From Deltaproteobacteria bacterium (GTDB lineage: Bacteria > Bdellovibrionota > Bdellovibrionia > JABDDW01): a DNA stretch of 32,903 nt. Shown here piece by piece: positions 23,670-31,952 of the stretch. How positions within the stretch are numbered: the first letter of the stretch is position 1; the number at the start of each line of letters is the position of its first letter. The stretch lies in contig JABDDW010000005.1 of assembly GCA_013287405.1 (NCBI GenBank), positions 3,923 through 36,825 of the forward strand, in the 5' to 3' direction. The translations under genes and the position numbers were made by a program. The notes below the pieces were generated by a model, which ran no database searches, was not told the DNA's origin, and saw only the letters and a list, made by a program, of their open reading frames with translations.

Positions 23670-24896
23670 GTGAAAAAGGGTTTTTTTCTCCTCGCAATTT
23701 TGCTCTTAAGTTCTGGCTGCGCCACTTACCAAAGCTCGACTAAATCGGCGAGATCCGATTTCTATGGCGGCAGGTTTGCGGATGCAGCCAAGGCTTTAGA
23801 GAGTAAGGCTCACGAAGACAGCAAGGATCAGCTGCTCTACCTCTTTGATCGGGGGATGGCTTTGCAGTTGGCGGGTAACTTCAAAGACAGTGAAAAAGAC
23901 TGGATCGCCGCAGATAAGATGAGCGAGGTCAAAGACTACACGAGCATTTCTACTGAAATGGCAACGCTTTTGACTAATGACAATATTAAGCAGTACAAAG
24001 GCGAAGATTTTGAAAAAGTCATTATCAACGCTTTCTTAGCCATTGATTACACCCTCCAGGGGAATTTTGAAGACGCTCTCGTTGAGTGCCGCCGAGTGAA
24101 TCAAAAGCTTTACAAATATAAATTTGAGGCCAAGAGGGCCTATGAGCAGAATCCCTTTGCACGTTATTTTTCCGCCCTCATATGGGAAGCCTCCGGTCAC
24201 CCTGATGATGCGTACATAGACTATAAAGAGGCGTACAAACTTGCTCCTGATTTTCCCTATCTCAAATATGACCTCGTAAAATGGGCGAAACGATTGGGCC
24301 GTCAGGAAGACCTTAAAGATTGGCAAAAAGAATTTGGAGAAGTGAGTACTCCTTCATCCAAAGAAGAATCTAAAACAGGTGAACTCGTTTTGATTTATCA
24401 ACAGGGGCGAAGCGCTGAGAAAAGACCCAATCCAGCCTCCTACCGCTTTCCAAAATTCTTCCATCGAGGTTCCTTGACGAGAGAAGCTGTTTTGACGGTA
24501 CCTGATCAAAACATTAAAGAGTCCACTCGAGAAATCTATAGTATTTCGGCGGTGGCCATTAAAACCCTAGACGATGCTTATGCGGGCCTAGTTGCAAAAA
24601 GAGCGGCGGGTATTGTCGCTAAGGCAGTTGTTGCCGATCAAATAAGACAGAAGAATCAGCTCCTTGGAATGATCGCTTGGGCAGGCCTTAATGCCGCTGA
24701 CCAAGCCGATTTAAGGTTCTGGGAAACCCTCCCAGACACCTTACAAATTGCTAAAGTAAGATTGTCTCCCGGACCCCACGAAGTAAAGGTGATTGGTCTT
24801 TCAGAGACGAACGCGCCCTCAGGGGAACAAGCTACTTTTAATGTGAATATTGATGCAGGCAAGACCACCTTTCTGAATTGGCGATCTTTGCGTTAA
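23670..24896 (+). CDS. COG3014-like TPR lipoprotein
   Basis: The 408-residue lipoprotein has a clean lipobox (LLSSGC, Cys17) followed by TPR-like helices (FYGGRFADAAKALESKA, GMALQLAGNFKDSEKDW, DYTLQGNFEDALVECRRVNQ, PFARYFSALIWEASGHPDDA, YKEAYKLAPDFPYLKYDL) and a beta-rich C-terminal domain. It matches uncharacterised COG3014 lipoproteins, which often sit next to LpoB. GTG start at 23670, 6 bp after the lpoB stop, so they form one operon. I infer a shared role in activating cell-wall synthases, not shown by the sequence. Confidence 0.8.
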   Translation: MKKGFFLLAILLLSSGCATYQSSTKSARSDFYGGRFADAAKALESKAHEDSKDQLLYLFDRGMALQLAGNFKDSEKDWIAADKMSEVKDYTSISTEMATLLTNDNIKQYKGEDFEKVIINAFLAIDYTLQGNFEDALVECRRVNQKLYKYKFEAKRAYEQNPFARYFSALIWEASGHPDDAYIDYKEAYKLAPDFPYLKYDLVKWAKRLGRQEDLKDWQKEFGEVSTPSSKEESKTGELVLIYQQGRSAEKRPNPASYRFPKFFHRGSLTREAVLTVPDQNIKESTREIYSISAVAIKTLDDAYAGLVAKRAAGIVAKAVVADQIRQKNQLLGMIAWAGLNAADQADLRFWETLPDTLQIAKVRLSPGPHEVKVIGLSETNAPSGEQATFNVNIDAGKTTFLNWRSLR

Positions 24897-24913
24897 GAAT
24901 GCACTAGAAAAAA

Positions 24914-24940
24914 GGAGCCATCCTAGCTCTCAGATTTTTT
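24914..24940 (+). terminator. Weak Rho-independent terminator
   Basis: GGAGC (24914-24918) pairs with GCTCT (24926-24930, one G-T pair) across a 7-nt loop, followed after four bases by six T. It lies 17 bp after the COG3014-like gene, in the convergent gap before the acyltransferase. The stem is short, so the call is tentative. Confidence 0.35.
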
Positions 24941-25085
24941 GACTCCCCGAGACGCTCCACCTCTGCTTAGAGTCTTCTTAGAGCAAGACCTATGCCTAGG
25001 GGGAATGAGAATTAGCCCTGGGCCGCCAATTAAGATTGAAAACTGTACCTAGTTTCTACAGGTAGTCTTACAAAATTACTAAATC

Positions 25086-26978
25086 TTAGGGGCCATCTGT
25101 ATTAATTCCCCAAATATCGTAGAGTTTTTTTGCGTCTTCCTTCGGCAGGAATCGTGTCGCAACCTTAAATGGAATCTTCGTCACATCCACATGGATTAAG
25201 GCGTCGACTGTACCAAATTCAAGGTCGGAGTCGAAAGCTAAAGAGCTTGCGCCCATTTTCAAGTATTGAGTCATCAAAACTGGGACACCTTTGTCGTCAG
25301 GCTCGATGGAAGAAATGACTTTAGAGAGATCCTTCATGGTGGGATGATTGGCTATTATCCTTTGAATATCAGCCTCAGTGAGCAAGGTAGAAAAAGATGG
25401 GGGCGCCTTTGGTTTCACAAGCTGGCTGTCAGGCGACATAGAATTCTGAGCCAGAGATTTGATCATCAGAAGCTTGGAGCTTTCAGCGTATTCATGGCTA
25501 ATACTGACGGCCCCGATAAGGTCTTTATACCGGGGATTACGAAGGAGGTAGCTGTAAATCCCCTTCCAAAGCCCAAAAAGAGCAAATGGAGTGCGCTGAT
25601 ACTCTACCGTTACAAACGAACGCCCTAGCTCAAGGGCATTCGCAAATCGAATCTCAAATCCGGGGCTGTACTCAAAAAATCCGGAGGTATACAAACTAGA
25701 TATTCCTTTTTTCGCGATGAGCTTTGACACCTCCCCGAGGCGGTAGGCCCCCACGAGCCTGTTATTCTCAGAATCCCAAGTGAAGAGATGGATATAATCC
25801 TTGTCAAAATCATCTAGGTCTACCGACCTCCCTGAGCCCTCGCCCACGGAACGGAAAGCAATTTCTCGCTGACGCCCGATTTCAAAGAGCAGATTGGGAA
25901 TTTCTTTTGCGGTTGCGAAAAAAACTTCAAACTTGTTTTCTTTAACGAGAAAATTATTCTTAAGGCGGAGCTGTGCCACTTCTTCAACGAGCAGCTTGGA
26001 TGATCCACTGAGAGCTATAGGAGCCTTTTTTACTTTAGTTCGAGGTATTTTGTCTTCTGCCACAGTCCCCTGAGCCAACGTTCTTGAGCGAACGTACTGG
26101 GTCGCTTCTTCGATATCACCGATTGCAGAAATCTTTTCGGGATCTATGGGGTCCCCCCACTCTAAGCGAAGGGTAGAACGGGTTTGATTAATTATTTCTC
26201 GGGGAGTGAAAGCGGTGGCCACCCAGGGATGAATGCGAAGGGCGGTTTTTCTCACCCAGGAGGGTTCGCCTGGAACAAAAACCGGGATAATTGTAGCTTG
26301 CGCTGAAAGAGCAACACGTATTGCGCCTGTTTTCCATGGTCCTTCGGTGTCAGTGACGTCACCGGCAGGAAGCACGATCAAAACTCCACCCCTTTGGACC
26401 CAGTCCTTGGCCTGATCAACGGCTTCCTTATTGCTTCTCTGACCATAAGGATCGACAGCGATAACGGTATTTTTTAGTTCAGGAATTTGAGCAAAGGCAA
26501 AATTCGTTAGAATTTTAACGTCGGTTCTTTTTCTTAGAATAACGGAGGCAATGGCCAACGCTTCTATTCCCGATTTTGGATGATTGGCGACGATTACAAG
26601 TGGCCCAGATTCAGGGATTTTCGAAGTCTTTACCTCGTTCACGTCAACGGAAACTTGTAGGACATCTAAAAGAGTTTGGATGCTCGTTTTCTCGTCTGTA
26701 TATGCCCTCTTAAATCTTGAGTTAATTTCAGAGAGGCGAGTCACGCCCGTTACTAGAGACAGGGGTCTAGAAGCTCTGTTAAGCAGGCGGCCGGCAAAGA
26801 GGTTGGCGTTCCCGATTTTAAGATCGATTTTACCGTTAGGATAAACTTTGACTGCTAATTGAAATAAGCGCTCTTTGCATTCTTGGGTTGAAAACAGTGT
26901 CTGGAGTTCTCTTGCCGGGCTTATCCATGGAAGACTTAAAATCAATAAGAGAAAGAACTTGGGTATTAGTTTTCGCAT
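25086..26978 (-). CDS. olsF: Fused PlsC-GNAT acyltransferase, OlsF-like
   Basis: The 630-residue protein joins two acyltransferase modules. Residues about 115-300 are a PlsC-like O-acyltransferase with NHPKSGIEAL (His132 onward) and VLPAGDV. Residues about 345-600 are an OlsB/hemolysin-type GNAT domain (FATAKEIPNLLFEIGRQREI, AFRSVGEGSGRSVDLDDFDK, YIHLFTWDSENNRLVGAYRL). This pairing is that of OlsF, which makes ornithine lipids by N- then O-acylation in some Gammaproteobacteria and Bacteroidetes. The N-terminus is odd: MRKLIPKFFLLLILSLPWIS followed by PAR looks like a signal peptide, although acyl-ACP substrates are cytosolic. No alternative ATG is near, so it may be a membrane anchor. It is downstream of the beta-barrel gene on the same strand. 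The substrate is inferred. Confidence 0.75.
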   Translation of the reverse strand: MRKLIPKFFLLLILSLPWISPARELQTLFSTQECKERLFQLAVKVYPNGKIDLKIGNANLFAGRLLNRASRPLSLVTGVTRLSEINSRFKRAYTDEKTSIQTLLDVLQVSVDVNEVKTSKIPESGPLVIVANHPKSGIEALAIASVILRKRTDVKILTNFAFAQIPELKNTVIAVDPYGQRSNKEAVDQAKDWVQRGGVLIVLPAGDVTDTEGPWKTGAIRVALSAQATIIPVFVPGEPSWVRKTALRIHPWVATAFTPREIINQTRSTLRLEWGDPIDPEKISAIGDIEEATQYVRSRTLAQGTVAEDKIPRTKVKKAPIALSGSSKLLVEEVAQLRLKNNFLVKENKFEVFFATAKEIPNLLFEIGRQREIAFRSVGEGSGRSVDLDDFDKDYIHLFTWDSENNRLVGAYRLGEVSKLIAKKGISSLYTSGFFEYSPGFEIRFANALELGRSFVTVEYQRTPFALFGLWKGIYSYLLRNPRYKDLIGAVSISHEYAESSKLLMIKSLAQNSMSPDSQLVKPKAPPSFSTLLTEADIQRIIANHPTMKDLSKVISSIEPDDKGVPVLMTQYLKMGASSLAFDSDLEFGTVDALIHVDVTKIPFKVATRFLPKEDAKKLYDIWGINTDGP

Positions 26979-27116
26979 GGGTTTCTACCAGCAAGACCTA
27001 TTCCACTCTTTGAGGCTCAGAGGATGGTTGAGAACCATTACAGGCCTCCGACGGGGACCCCCTAAATTGAGTCTGTGTAGTATTTTTAATAGCTCTATAT
27101 TTTTTGCGGATTAATG

Positions 27117-27779
27117 TTAATGGCCAGGCGGCTTTGCGCCCCCTGTGTGATAGCCCGTTTCTCCAAATGAATAGCCGAGCCTAAGCATAACGGTAAAATA
27201 ACTCTGGATAGTATTTACAGATGCCGGAGAATTAGGAGGGGTATAGGTTGTGGTAAAAATACTGTGATAAAGAAGATCCAGACCGGCCATTAAATGACTT
27301 CCGACATCGACCTTTGAACCTACCCCAATATCTAAACCAAATCCCGTTGTGTTTGCCGGGGAATTAGCCAAGGTCTGAGGATTGATAACATCTTGCCCGT
27401 GATTTATGAATTCAGCCCCGCCTTTAAGATAAGGAGTGAATATGTCCAGGGTATCGATATTGTATTGAAGAGCCACCATGTAGGAGTTTTGAGTGAGGCT
27501 TAGTGGCGGGCTACCAAAAACGCCAGAGTTAGAGCCGGTGTGATGACTCGTGAGCCAACTGAGTTCCAATTCCAAATAATCACTGGCTGCATAATCAAAA
27601 AAGAGTCCACCGCCTAAAGCATTTCCATAAATATTTCCGACGTCGCCCGAGAGTCCCACTTCACCCGCCTGAACTCCCAAAGTATGATGGCCTTCTTCGG
27701 CGTTGGCATCTGAAATATTTAAGATAAGGGTTATGAGGAGTAGGGTAGAGAAAACATAAATCAGACGCAAAGTTGTCAT
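27117..27779 (-). CDS. Outer-membrane beta-barrel protein
   Basis: The 220-residue precursor has a signal peptide cut after ANA (residue ~27) and alternating hydrophobic/polar strands typical of a small eight-stranded barrel: ALGGGLFFDYAASDYLELEL, SYMVALQYNIDTLDIFTPYL, GFGLDIGVGSKVDVGSHLMA, SYFTVMLRLGYSF. The last strand ends in Phe, but a 15-residue Gly/His tail follows it, which is unusual for a barrel end. The ATG at 27779 follows AGGAGA; an upstream in-frame ATG at 27920 lies in the phaR region and is rejected. It resembles OmpW/porin-like families only in a general way. It follows the phaR terminator, so it probably has its own promoter. Confidence 0.75.
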   Translation of the reverse strand: MTTLRLIYVFSTLLLITLILNISDANAEEGHHTLGVQAGEVGLSGDVGNIYGNALGGGLFFDYAASDYLELELSWLTSHHTGSNSGVFGSPPLSLTQNSYMVALQYNIDTLDIFTPYLKGGAEFINHGQDVINPQTLANSPANTTGFGLDIGVGSKVDVGSHLMAGLDLLYHSIFTTTYTPPNSPASVNTIQSYFTVMLRLGYSFGETGYHTGGAKPPGH

Positions 27780-27798
27780 TTTAAATCTCCTGTCAGTA

Positions 27799-27829
27799 CG
27801 GCTACTGTGGGTCAGTCTGTCAGTAGCCG
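27799..27829. repeat. 9-bp perfect inverted repeat before the barrel gene
   Basis: CGGCTACTG (27799-27807) and CAGTAGCCG (27821-27829) are exact complements around a 13-nt loop. In the barrel mRNA this hairpin would lie just upstream of the ribosome binding site, if transcription starts before it. It may be part of the leader or an operator. Confidence 0.45.
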
Positions 27830-27830
27830 A

Positions 27831-27862
27831 AAAAAAACCCGAGATTTTCATCTCAGGTTTTT
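27831..27862 (-). terminator. Rho-independent terminator of phaR
   Basis: Read on the minus strand, an 11-bp stem with one mismatch (AAACCTGAGAT with ATCTCGGGTTT, tetraloop GAAA) is followed by a run of T. It starts about 20 bp after the phaR stop and should separate phaR from the barrel gene. Confidence 0.75.
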
Positions 27863-27882
27863 CATTTTTATTCGGTATTTTA

Positions 27883-28485
27883 TTACTGTTCAAGCTCGTA
27901 TTCTTTAATTTTTGTTTCAATAGTTGCTAGCTTTTGATGCAGCTGATTGATTCTTTCTTGAACGTTAGTAATTTCTCCCTTGCCCGTAGCCTTAGAAATG
28001 CGATCTTCAAGTTTCTTTTGAATATCGTCAAAGGAACGGGTGGTGCTGTCGAGAAGTTCGCTCATATCCAGCGTTGTTGTATGGCTGGAGGATTGGCTGT
28101 TAGCCGTACCAGCAGTAGCTATACCAGCCCCTTGGTCATCGGACTTCGGTGAAGCTGCAACGGGCCGATTTAGGACCTTTTCTAAATAACTGGAAATACT
28201 TCCGGTTCCGGTTTGAATAATCTCTCTTAAGGTTTCAATGGAAATATAATTTTTTGCCTTTTTCTCGGCTTCGAAAATAATCTGGGTCAAAGTTGAAGAG
28301 GTGATGTCTTTCTTAGTCTTATTGTCGACCACCACGACTTCTTCGTTAGCTCTGATCATTTTTGCAATGTCTTCAAGAGTAACGTAGCAGCTTTGCTGCG
28401 TGTCATATAACTTTCTATTTTGGTAACGTTTAATCACTTTTGCATTAGGATTAGTGACCACTGGATTTTGAACTTGCGATTCCAA
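27883..28485 (-). CDS. phaR: Polyhydroxyalkanoate synthesis regulator PhaR
   Basis: The N-terminal PHB/PHA-accumulation DNA-binding domain is clear at about residues 17-75: IKRYQNRKLYDTQQSCYVTL, EDIAKMIRANEEVVVVDNKT and TLTQIIFEAEKK. Ser/Thr-rich and helical segments follow, ending in a coiled coil (NVQERINQLHQKLATIETKI). In PHA producers PhaR represses phasin and PHA genes and binds the polymer. No PHA genes are in this window, and many predatory or delta-type genomes keep such regulators with unknown targets. TTG start at 28485, supported by AGGAGG upstream. It is divergent from the pseudopilin gene. Confidence 0.9.
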   Translation of the reverse strand: MESQVQNPVVTNPNAKVIKRYQNRKLYDTQQSCYVTLEDIAKMIRANEEVVVVDNKTKKDITSSTLTQIIFEAEKKAKNYISIETLREIIQTGTGSISSYLEKVLNRPVAASPKSDDQGAGIATAGTANSQSSSHTTTLDMSELLDSTTRSFDDIQKKLEDRISKATGKGEITNVQERINQLHQKLATIETKIKEYELEQ

Positions 28486-28512
28486 ACCGTCCTCCTCGCT
28501 CTCTCTAAACTA

Positions 28513-28533
28513 GAGTCAAATCAATATTGACTC
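28513..28533. promoter_or_regulatory. Possible operator: 7-bp perfect inverted repeat
   Basis: GAGTCAA (28513-28519) and TTGACTC (28527-28533) flank a 7-nt A+T-rich spacer, 28 bp upstream of the phaR start. The 21-bp dyad could bind a dimeric regulator, perhaps PhaR itself. TTGACT could also be a -35 element for the plus strand. The rest of the 267-bp gap shows no gene. Confidence 0.35.
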
Positions 28534-28752
28534 ACACCGATGCTTATCTCAAAACTCGAATGAGAATTACATCCTAGGCACACGATGTCAAGCCCGATAA
28601 AAGTACTTTATTTCTTGATGGTTAGACACTCTCAATGAAGCGGGGGGTTAAATTCAGGCTAAACAAGAAATTCTGCTTAAGTATTGCAGGCCTTGAGCCG
28701 AGAAGCCTAACGTAGGTCACTTCAGCGATCTGTTAAGGTATTAGGATAGGGA

Positions 28753-29277
28753 ATGAATAACGAAGAAAATCATGGGTTTACATCATTTGACTTCATAACC
28801 ATGCTGGTGAGTTTCTTAGTGATTGCTGCAGTTACTGGCCCCATCATTCGGAAAAATATCCAATCGGACCAAAGGACAGATCTTGCCAAAAATGAAACTA
28901 AAAACTTAGCTCAGAGCCTCCTGGATCCCCGAAGAATTGAGAATCTAGATTCTGCAAGGGGATTATTGGGGAATCCGCAGCGTTCTATCGCAAGTCTTGC
29001 AAAGATTGAAGAGCTTCCTAAGGTAGATATGGAAAGTTTAAAAGCCCACCTCAAGAACGGCGAATGGCAGGGAAATATTTCTATGGATCCCTGGGGACAC
29101 CCCTATAACTTTGCCTTTTTAAACAATGTCAAAGGAACTCCAGCCCAGGTGGTCGTATGGAGTAACGGGGCCGATGGTATAAGCCAGACTTCCGTCCATA
29201 CACAGTCTGCGAATCCAAACGAACCTCAGTTCGAATGCAAGGGGGACGACCTTTGCAACATTACTCCGATTAGATAG
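28753..29277 (+). CDS. GspG-like pseudopilin
   Basis: The 174-residue protein has a short leader before a prepilin-type site (NEENHG|FTSFDFITMLVSF) followed by a hydrophobic helix. Its C-terminal half has the GspG-type signature MDPWGHPYNFAF and VVVWSNGADGISQT. Mature position 5 is Asp instead of the near-universal Glu. A Cys pair (CKGDDLC) near the end could form a disulfide. Type II secretion major pseudopilins build the short pilus that pushes exoproteins out. No other gsp gene is near, so this is an orphan. The start has AGGATAGGGA upstream. Confidence 0.8.
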   Translation: MNNEENHGFTSFDFITMLVSFLVIAAVTGPIIRKNIQSDQRTDLAKNETKNLAQSLLDPRRIENLDSARGLLGNPQRSIASLAKIEELPKVDMESLKAHLKNGEWQGNISMDPWGHPYNFAFLNNVKGTPAQVVVWSNGADGISQTSVHTQSANPNEPQFECKGDDLCNITPIR

Positions 29278-29321
29278 TCCAACCCCGTTAAGATTTTCTC
29301 TAGATTTTCCGAAAAATTAAA

Positions 29322-29415
29322 TGGCGGAAGCGAATGGGAATCGAACCCACCACAGGGTTAGAACCTGCCACCGGATTTGAAGTCCGGGAAGAGCACCAGC
29401 CTCTTGAGCGCTTCC
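29322..29415 (-). tRNA. selC: tRNA-Sec (anticodon UCA)
   Basis: The 94-nt gene folds as a selenocysteine tRNA: acceptor GGAAGCG/CGCTTCC, D-arm stem AAGAG/CTCTT, anticodon arm CCGGA-CTTCAAA-TCCGG with anticodon TCA at 29378-29380, a long variable arm (CAGG/CCTG) and a T-arm with loop TTCGATT, ending in an encoded GCCA. The length, long variable arm and UCA anticodon are diagnostic. The eighth acceptor pair expected in bacterial tRNA-Sec would be C-U here. It reads UGA in mRNAs with a SECIS element, with SelA, SelB and SelD, none of which are in this window. Confidence 0.95.
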
Positions 29416-29443
29416 GTGAGTAAAATTTTAAGGAGAATACGTC

Positions 29444-31312
29444 ATGACCCAACGGGTAATCGCTGCCTTTCTTCTCTTAAACGGTCTCATGGCGTGCAGT
29501 ACAGCCACAAAAAAATCGAGCGAAATCACGACAGACAATACACTGACCGATGCCGGTCCAGCAAAACCTAAAGTGAATCCAATGCGCAAACCCGCTTCTG
29601 GAGATCCAGCTTCCGGCCAAGTGATTGATCCGGCTTTTCTGCGTTCGCAAGCCGACTATCATTTTTCTTTAGCGGAAGCTTATGCCCTAGATGGCGATTC
29701 ACAAAAGGCTATAGACGAGTACAAGCTTACCCTCGTATACGATCCCGATAGCGCTCCCGTCCGGTACAAACTCGCCGCAGAACTTGTTAAAAAAGGCCAG
29801 TTTGTTCAGGCGGTGGATCAGGCTGAATCTGCGGTGACCATAAATCCAAAACACACCGAGGCACGAATGCTTCTGGCAGGGCTTTATACTTCTTCAAAAC
29901 TTTTTGATAAGGCCCTTGAGCAATATGCGATCATTAGCAAAAATGAACCCGATAATATCGAAGCCGCCCTCTACATCGGCGCGCTTTTGGCCGAAGAAAA
30001 AAAATTCGATGAAAGTGTAAAACATTTCAAAAAAGTAGCAAAGAATAAGAAGTACACTCACTTGGCCTACTACTACCTGGGACGCATCGAACTTGAACGC
30101 CATCGCGATAAAGAGGCTGAGCAAGCTTTTCTTAAAGCTCTATCAGCAAAACCTGATTTTATAGAGACAACTGTCGCCCTTGGGTACCTCTACGAAGAAA
30201 AACAGAAAGTTGACGAAGCCATAAGAGTTTATCGAACTTATCAAGAGAAGTTCGGGCCATCGGCGAAGATTGCGACAAATTTAGGGCGCATCTACATGGA
30301 TAAAGACGAATACGATTTGGCCTATAAACAGTTTGCAATTATTGCCGACCAAGAAGCTGACAATCTTAATGTTCGAGTAAAAATGGCGCTGATTCTAATA
30401 GAACAAAAGAAATTCCAAGAGGCCGTTGCAAGTTTAAAAGAAATTTTGAAAACGGCACCAGATGCAGAAAAGATACATTTCTACTTGGCCGCAGTGTATG
30501 AGGAGTTAAAAGATTATCCAGGTGCCGTAGAGCATTTTAAAATTATTCCGCCGTCGAGTGTCCTCTACGCCGAAGCTGTGGTGCACCAAGCTTATTTAGA
30601 AAAACTCCAAAACAACTACAATAAAGCTATGAGCGTCATGGAAAATGCATTGAATAAACGCAGTGACGTTCCGCAATTCTATAGTTTTTACGCTTCTCTC
30701 CTGGATGATCAAAAAAAATCAGCCAAGGCCGCCGACGTTTTAGAAAACGCAGTTAAACGTTTTCCAAAGGACGACCAACTTTACTTCTACCTCGGTAGTA
30801 TGCAAGACAAATCTGGGCAGAAGAATGCAAGTATCTCATCGATGCGAAAGGTTTTGGAGCTGAATCCCGACCATGTGCAAGCCTTAAATTATTTGGGCTA
30901 CACGCTAACTGAAATGAATCAGGATCTTGAATCGGCGGAGGCGTATATACGCCGCGCATTGAAGCTTAAGCCCAATGACGGCTATATTACAGATTCTTTG
31001 GGTTGGGTTTTATTCCATAAGGGCCAATTTAAAGATGCAGTTGTAATTTTGGAGGGAGCATATAAGCTAAAGCCGGACGAATCAATTATTGCTGAACACT
31101 TGGGCGACGCTTATATGCGCTATAGCCTCCGTGATAAAGCTCGAATCATGTATGAGAAGGCCGTTTCACTTGAAAGTGATGAAACAAATATTGTTAAAAT
31201 TAAACAAAAGATTTCTGATCTGGACAAAATTGTTAAGCAATCGCAGATGCAAAACTCGCAGTTGGGCGGTGACGATATCCGGTCTCCCGCTGCTACTGTC
31301 GACAATAATTAA
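29444..31312 (+). CDS. Large TPR-repeat lipoprotein
   Basis: The 622-residue lipoprotein has a lipobox (NGLMAC, Cys18), a short Ser/Pro-rich linker and about 14 TPR units from residue 70 to 590 (for example LAEAYALDGDSQKAIDEYKL, YYLGRIELERHRDKEAEQAF, SLGWVLFHKGQFKDAVVILE). TPR arrays form protein-binding superhelices; here it would be anchored in an envelope membrane facing the periplasm. AAGGAG precedes the ATG. Its promoter must lie in or across the minus-strand tRNA-Sec gene, whose 5' end is only 28 bp upstream. The next lipoprotein gene starts inside its 3' end, suggesting a shared outer-membrane function such as lipoprotein or LPS transport, which is inference. Confidence 0.85.
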   Translation: MTQRVIAAFLLLNGLMACSTATKKSSEITTDNTLTDAGPAKPKVNPMRKPASGDPASGQVIDPAFLRSQADYHFSLAEAYALDGDSQKAIDEYKLTLVYDPDSAPVRYKLAAELVKKGQFVQAVDQAESAVTINPKHTEARMLLAGLYTSSKLFDKALEQYAIISKNEPDNIEAALYIGALLAEEKKFDESVKHFKKVAKNKKYTHLAYYYLGRIELERHRDKEAEQAFLKALSAKPDFIETTVALGYLYEEKQKVDEAIRVYRTYQEKFGPSAKIATNLGRIYMDKDEYDLAYKQFAIIADQEADNLNVRVKMALILIEQKKFQEAVASLKEILKTAPDAEKIHFYLAAVYEELKDYPGAVEHFKIIPPSSVLYAEAVVHQAYLEKLQNNYNKAMSVMENALNKRSDVPQFYSFYASLLDDQKKSAKAADVLENAVKRFPKDDQLYFYLGSMQDKSGQKNASISSMRKVLELNPDHVQALNYLGYTLTEMNQDLESAEAYIRRALKLKPNDGYITDSLGWVLFHKGQFKDAVVILEGAYKLKPDESIIAEHLGDAYMRYSLRDKARIMYEKAVSLESDETNIVKIKQKISDLDKIVKQSQMQNSQLGGDDIRSPAATVDNN

Positions 31313-31913
31313 CACGGGTTGTGGAACAGGCGAGGTTAATCCCACCCTAGACAAGTCTTCTGGTGCCCAAAGTTTTAGCTCCGATCTTTACGTTGAACGT
31401 GACGGTAAATCCTACAAAGTTAAATCGGACATGATCCTCGTAAATCCTAAGGCCATGAGACTAGATCTGAGGACAACCTTAGATCTCCCCCTGGCTTCAA
31501 TCGTACTTACAGATCAGAAAATTAATTATTTATTGTACCGGGATAAAAAATCCTATTCAGGAGTACCCGGGCCCCATGCCCTTGACCCGGTTTTTCCGCT
31601 TTCTGTGGATGTAAGTACGCTCAATGAAATTTTACAACAAAAGGAAATTACTGGCGCCCACTGTGAAAGGGACGGTCAGGGTCTTGCGTCATGTAACGGC
31701 AGTGTGGGAGCGACGCAATTCAAAGTGACGTGGTCAAAACGCCCAACTTCTGGACCTTTGGCGGGGCGCGCATCAAAAATTATCCTGGAATTGCCTCAGA
31801 GGCATGTCTCCCTAAGATTTTACTTGAACGATTGGCAGCGTAATTTACCTGATGCAGAGCATTTTCTTTCTCTGCAAACGCCCCCTGGTTTTACTTCTCT
31901 TTCTACGCCATAA
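31230..31913 (+). CDS. LolB/DUF4292-like lipoprotein
   Basis: The product has a lipobox ending NTGC and about 195 mature residues of beta-rich sequence resembling the LolB/LppX-like half-barrel fold: FSSDLYVERDGKSYKVKSDM, ILVNPKAMRLDLRTTLDLPL, ASIVLTDQKINYLLYRDKKS. LolB receives lipoproteins at the outer membrane, but assignment to LolB itself is uncertain. The start is unclear. TTG 31230 gives a normal basic n-region (LSNRRCKTRSW), while GTG 31269 gives a signal with no positive charge. Both lie inside the TPR gene, so the two genes overlap and are probably co-translated. A Cys pair (CERDGQGLASC) lies in the mature part. Confidence 0.7.
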   Translation: MLSNRRCKTRSWAVTISGLPLLLSTIINTGCGTGEVNPTLDKSSGAQSFSSDLYVERDGKSYKVKSDMILVNPKAMRLDLRTTLDLPLASIVLTDQKINYLLYRDKKSYSGVPGPHALDPVFPLSVDVSTLNEILQQKEITGAHCERDGQGLASCNGSVGATQFKVTWSKRPTSGPLAGRASKIILELPQRHVSLRFYLNDWQRNLPDAEHFLSLQTPPGFTSLSTP

Positions 31914-31952
31914 TTAAGTCAAGGCAACGAATGGCCCCTAGAAGGAGAGAAA

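Noticed and set aside
31089..31229. Longer N-terminal extension of the LolB-like gene, fully inside the TPR gene
   Set aside because: The extra residues are a frame-shadow of the TPR coding sequence and would place the signal peptide far from the N-terminus.
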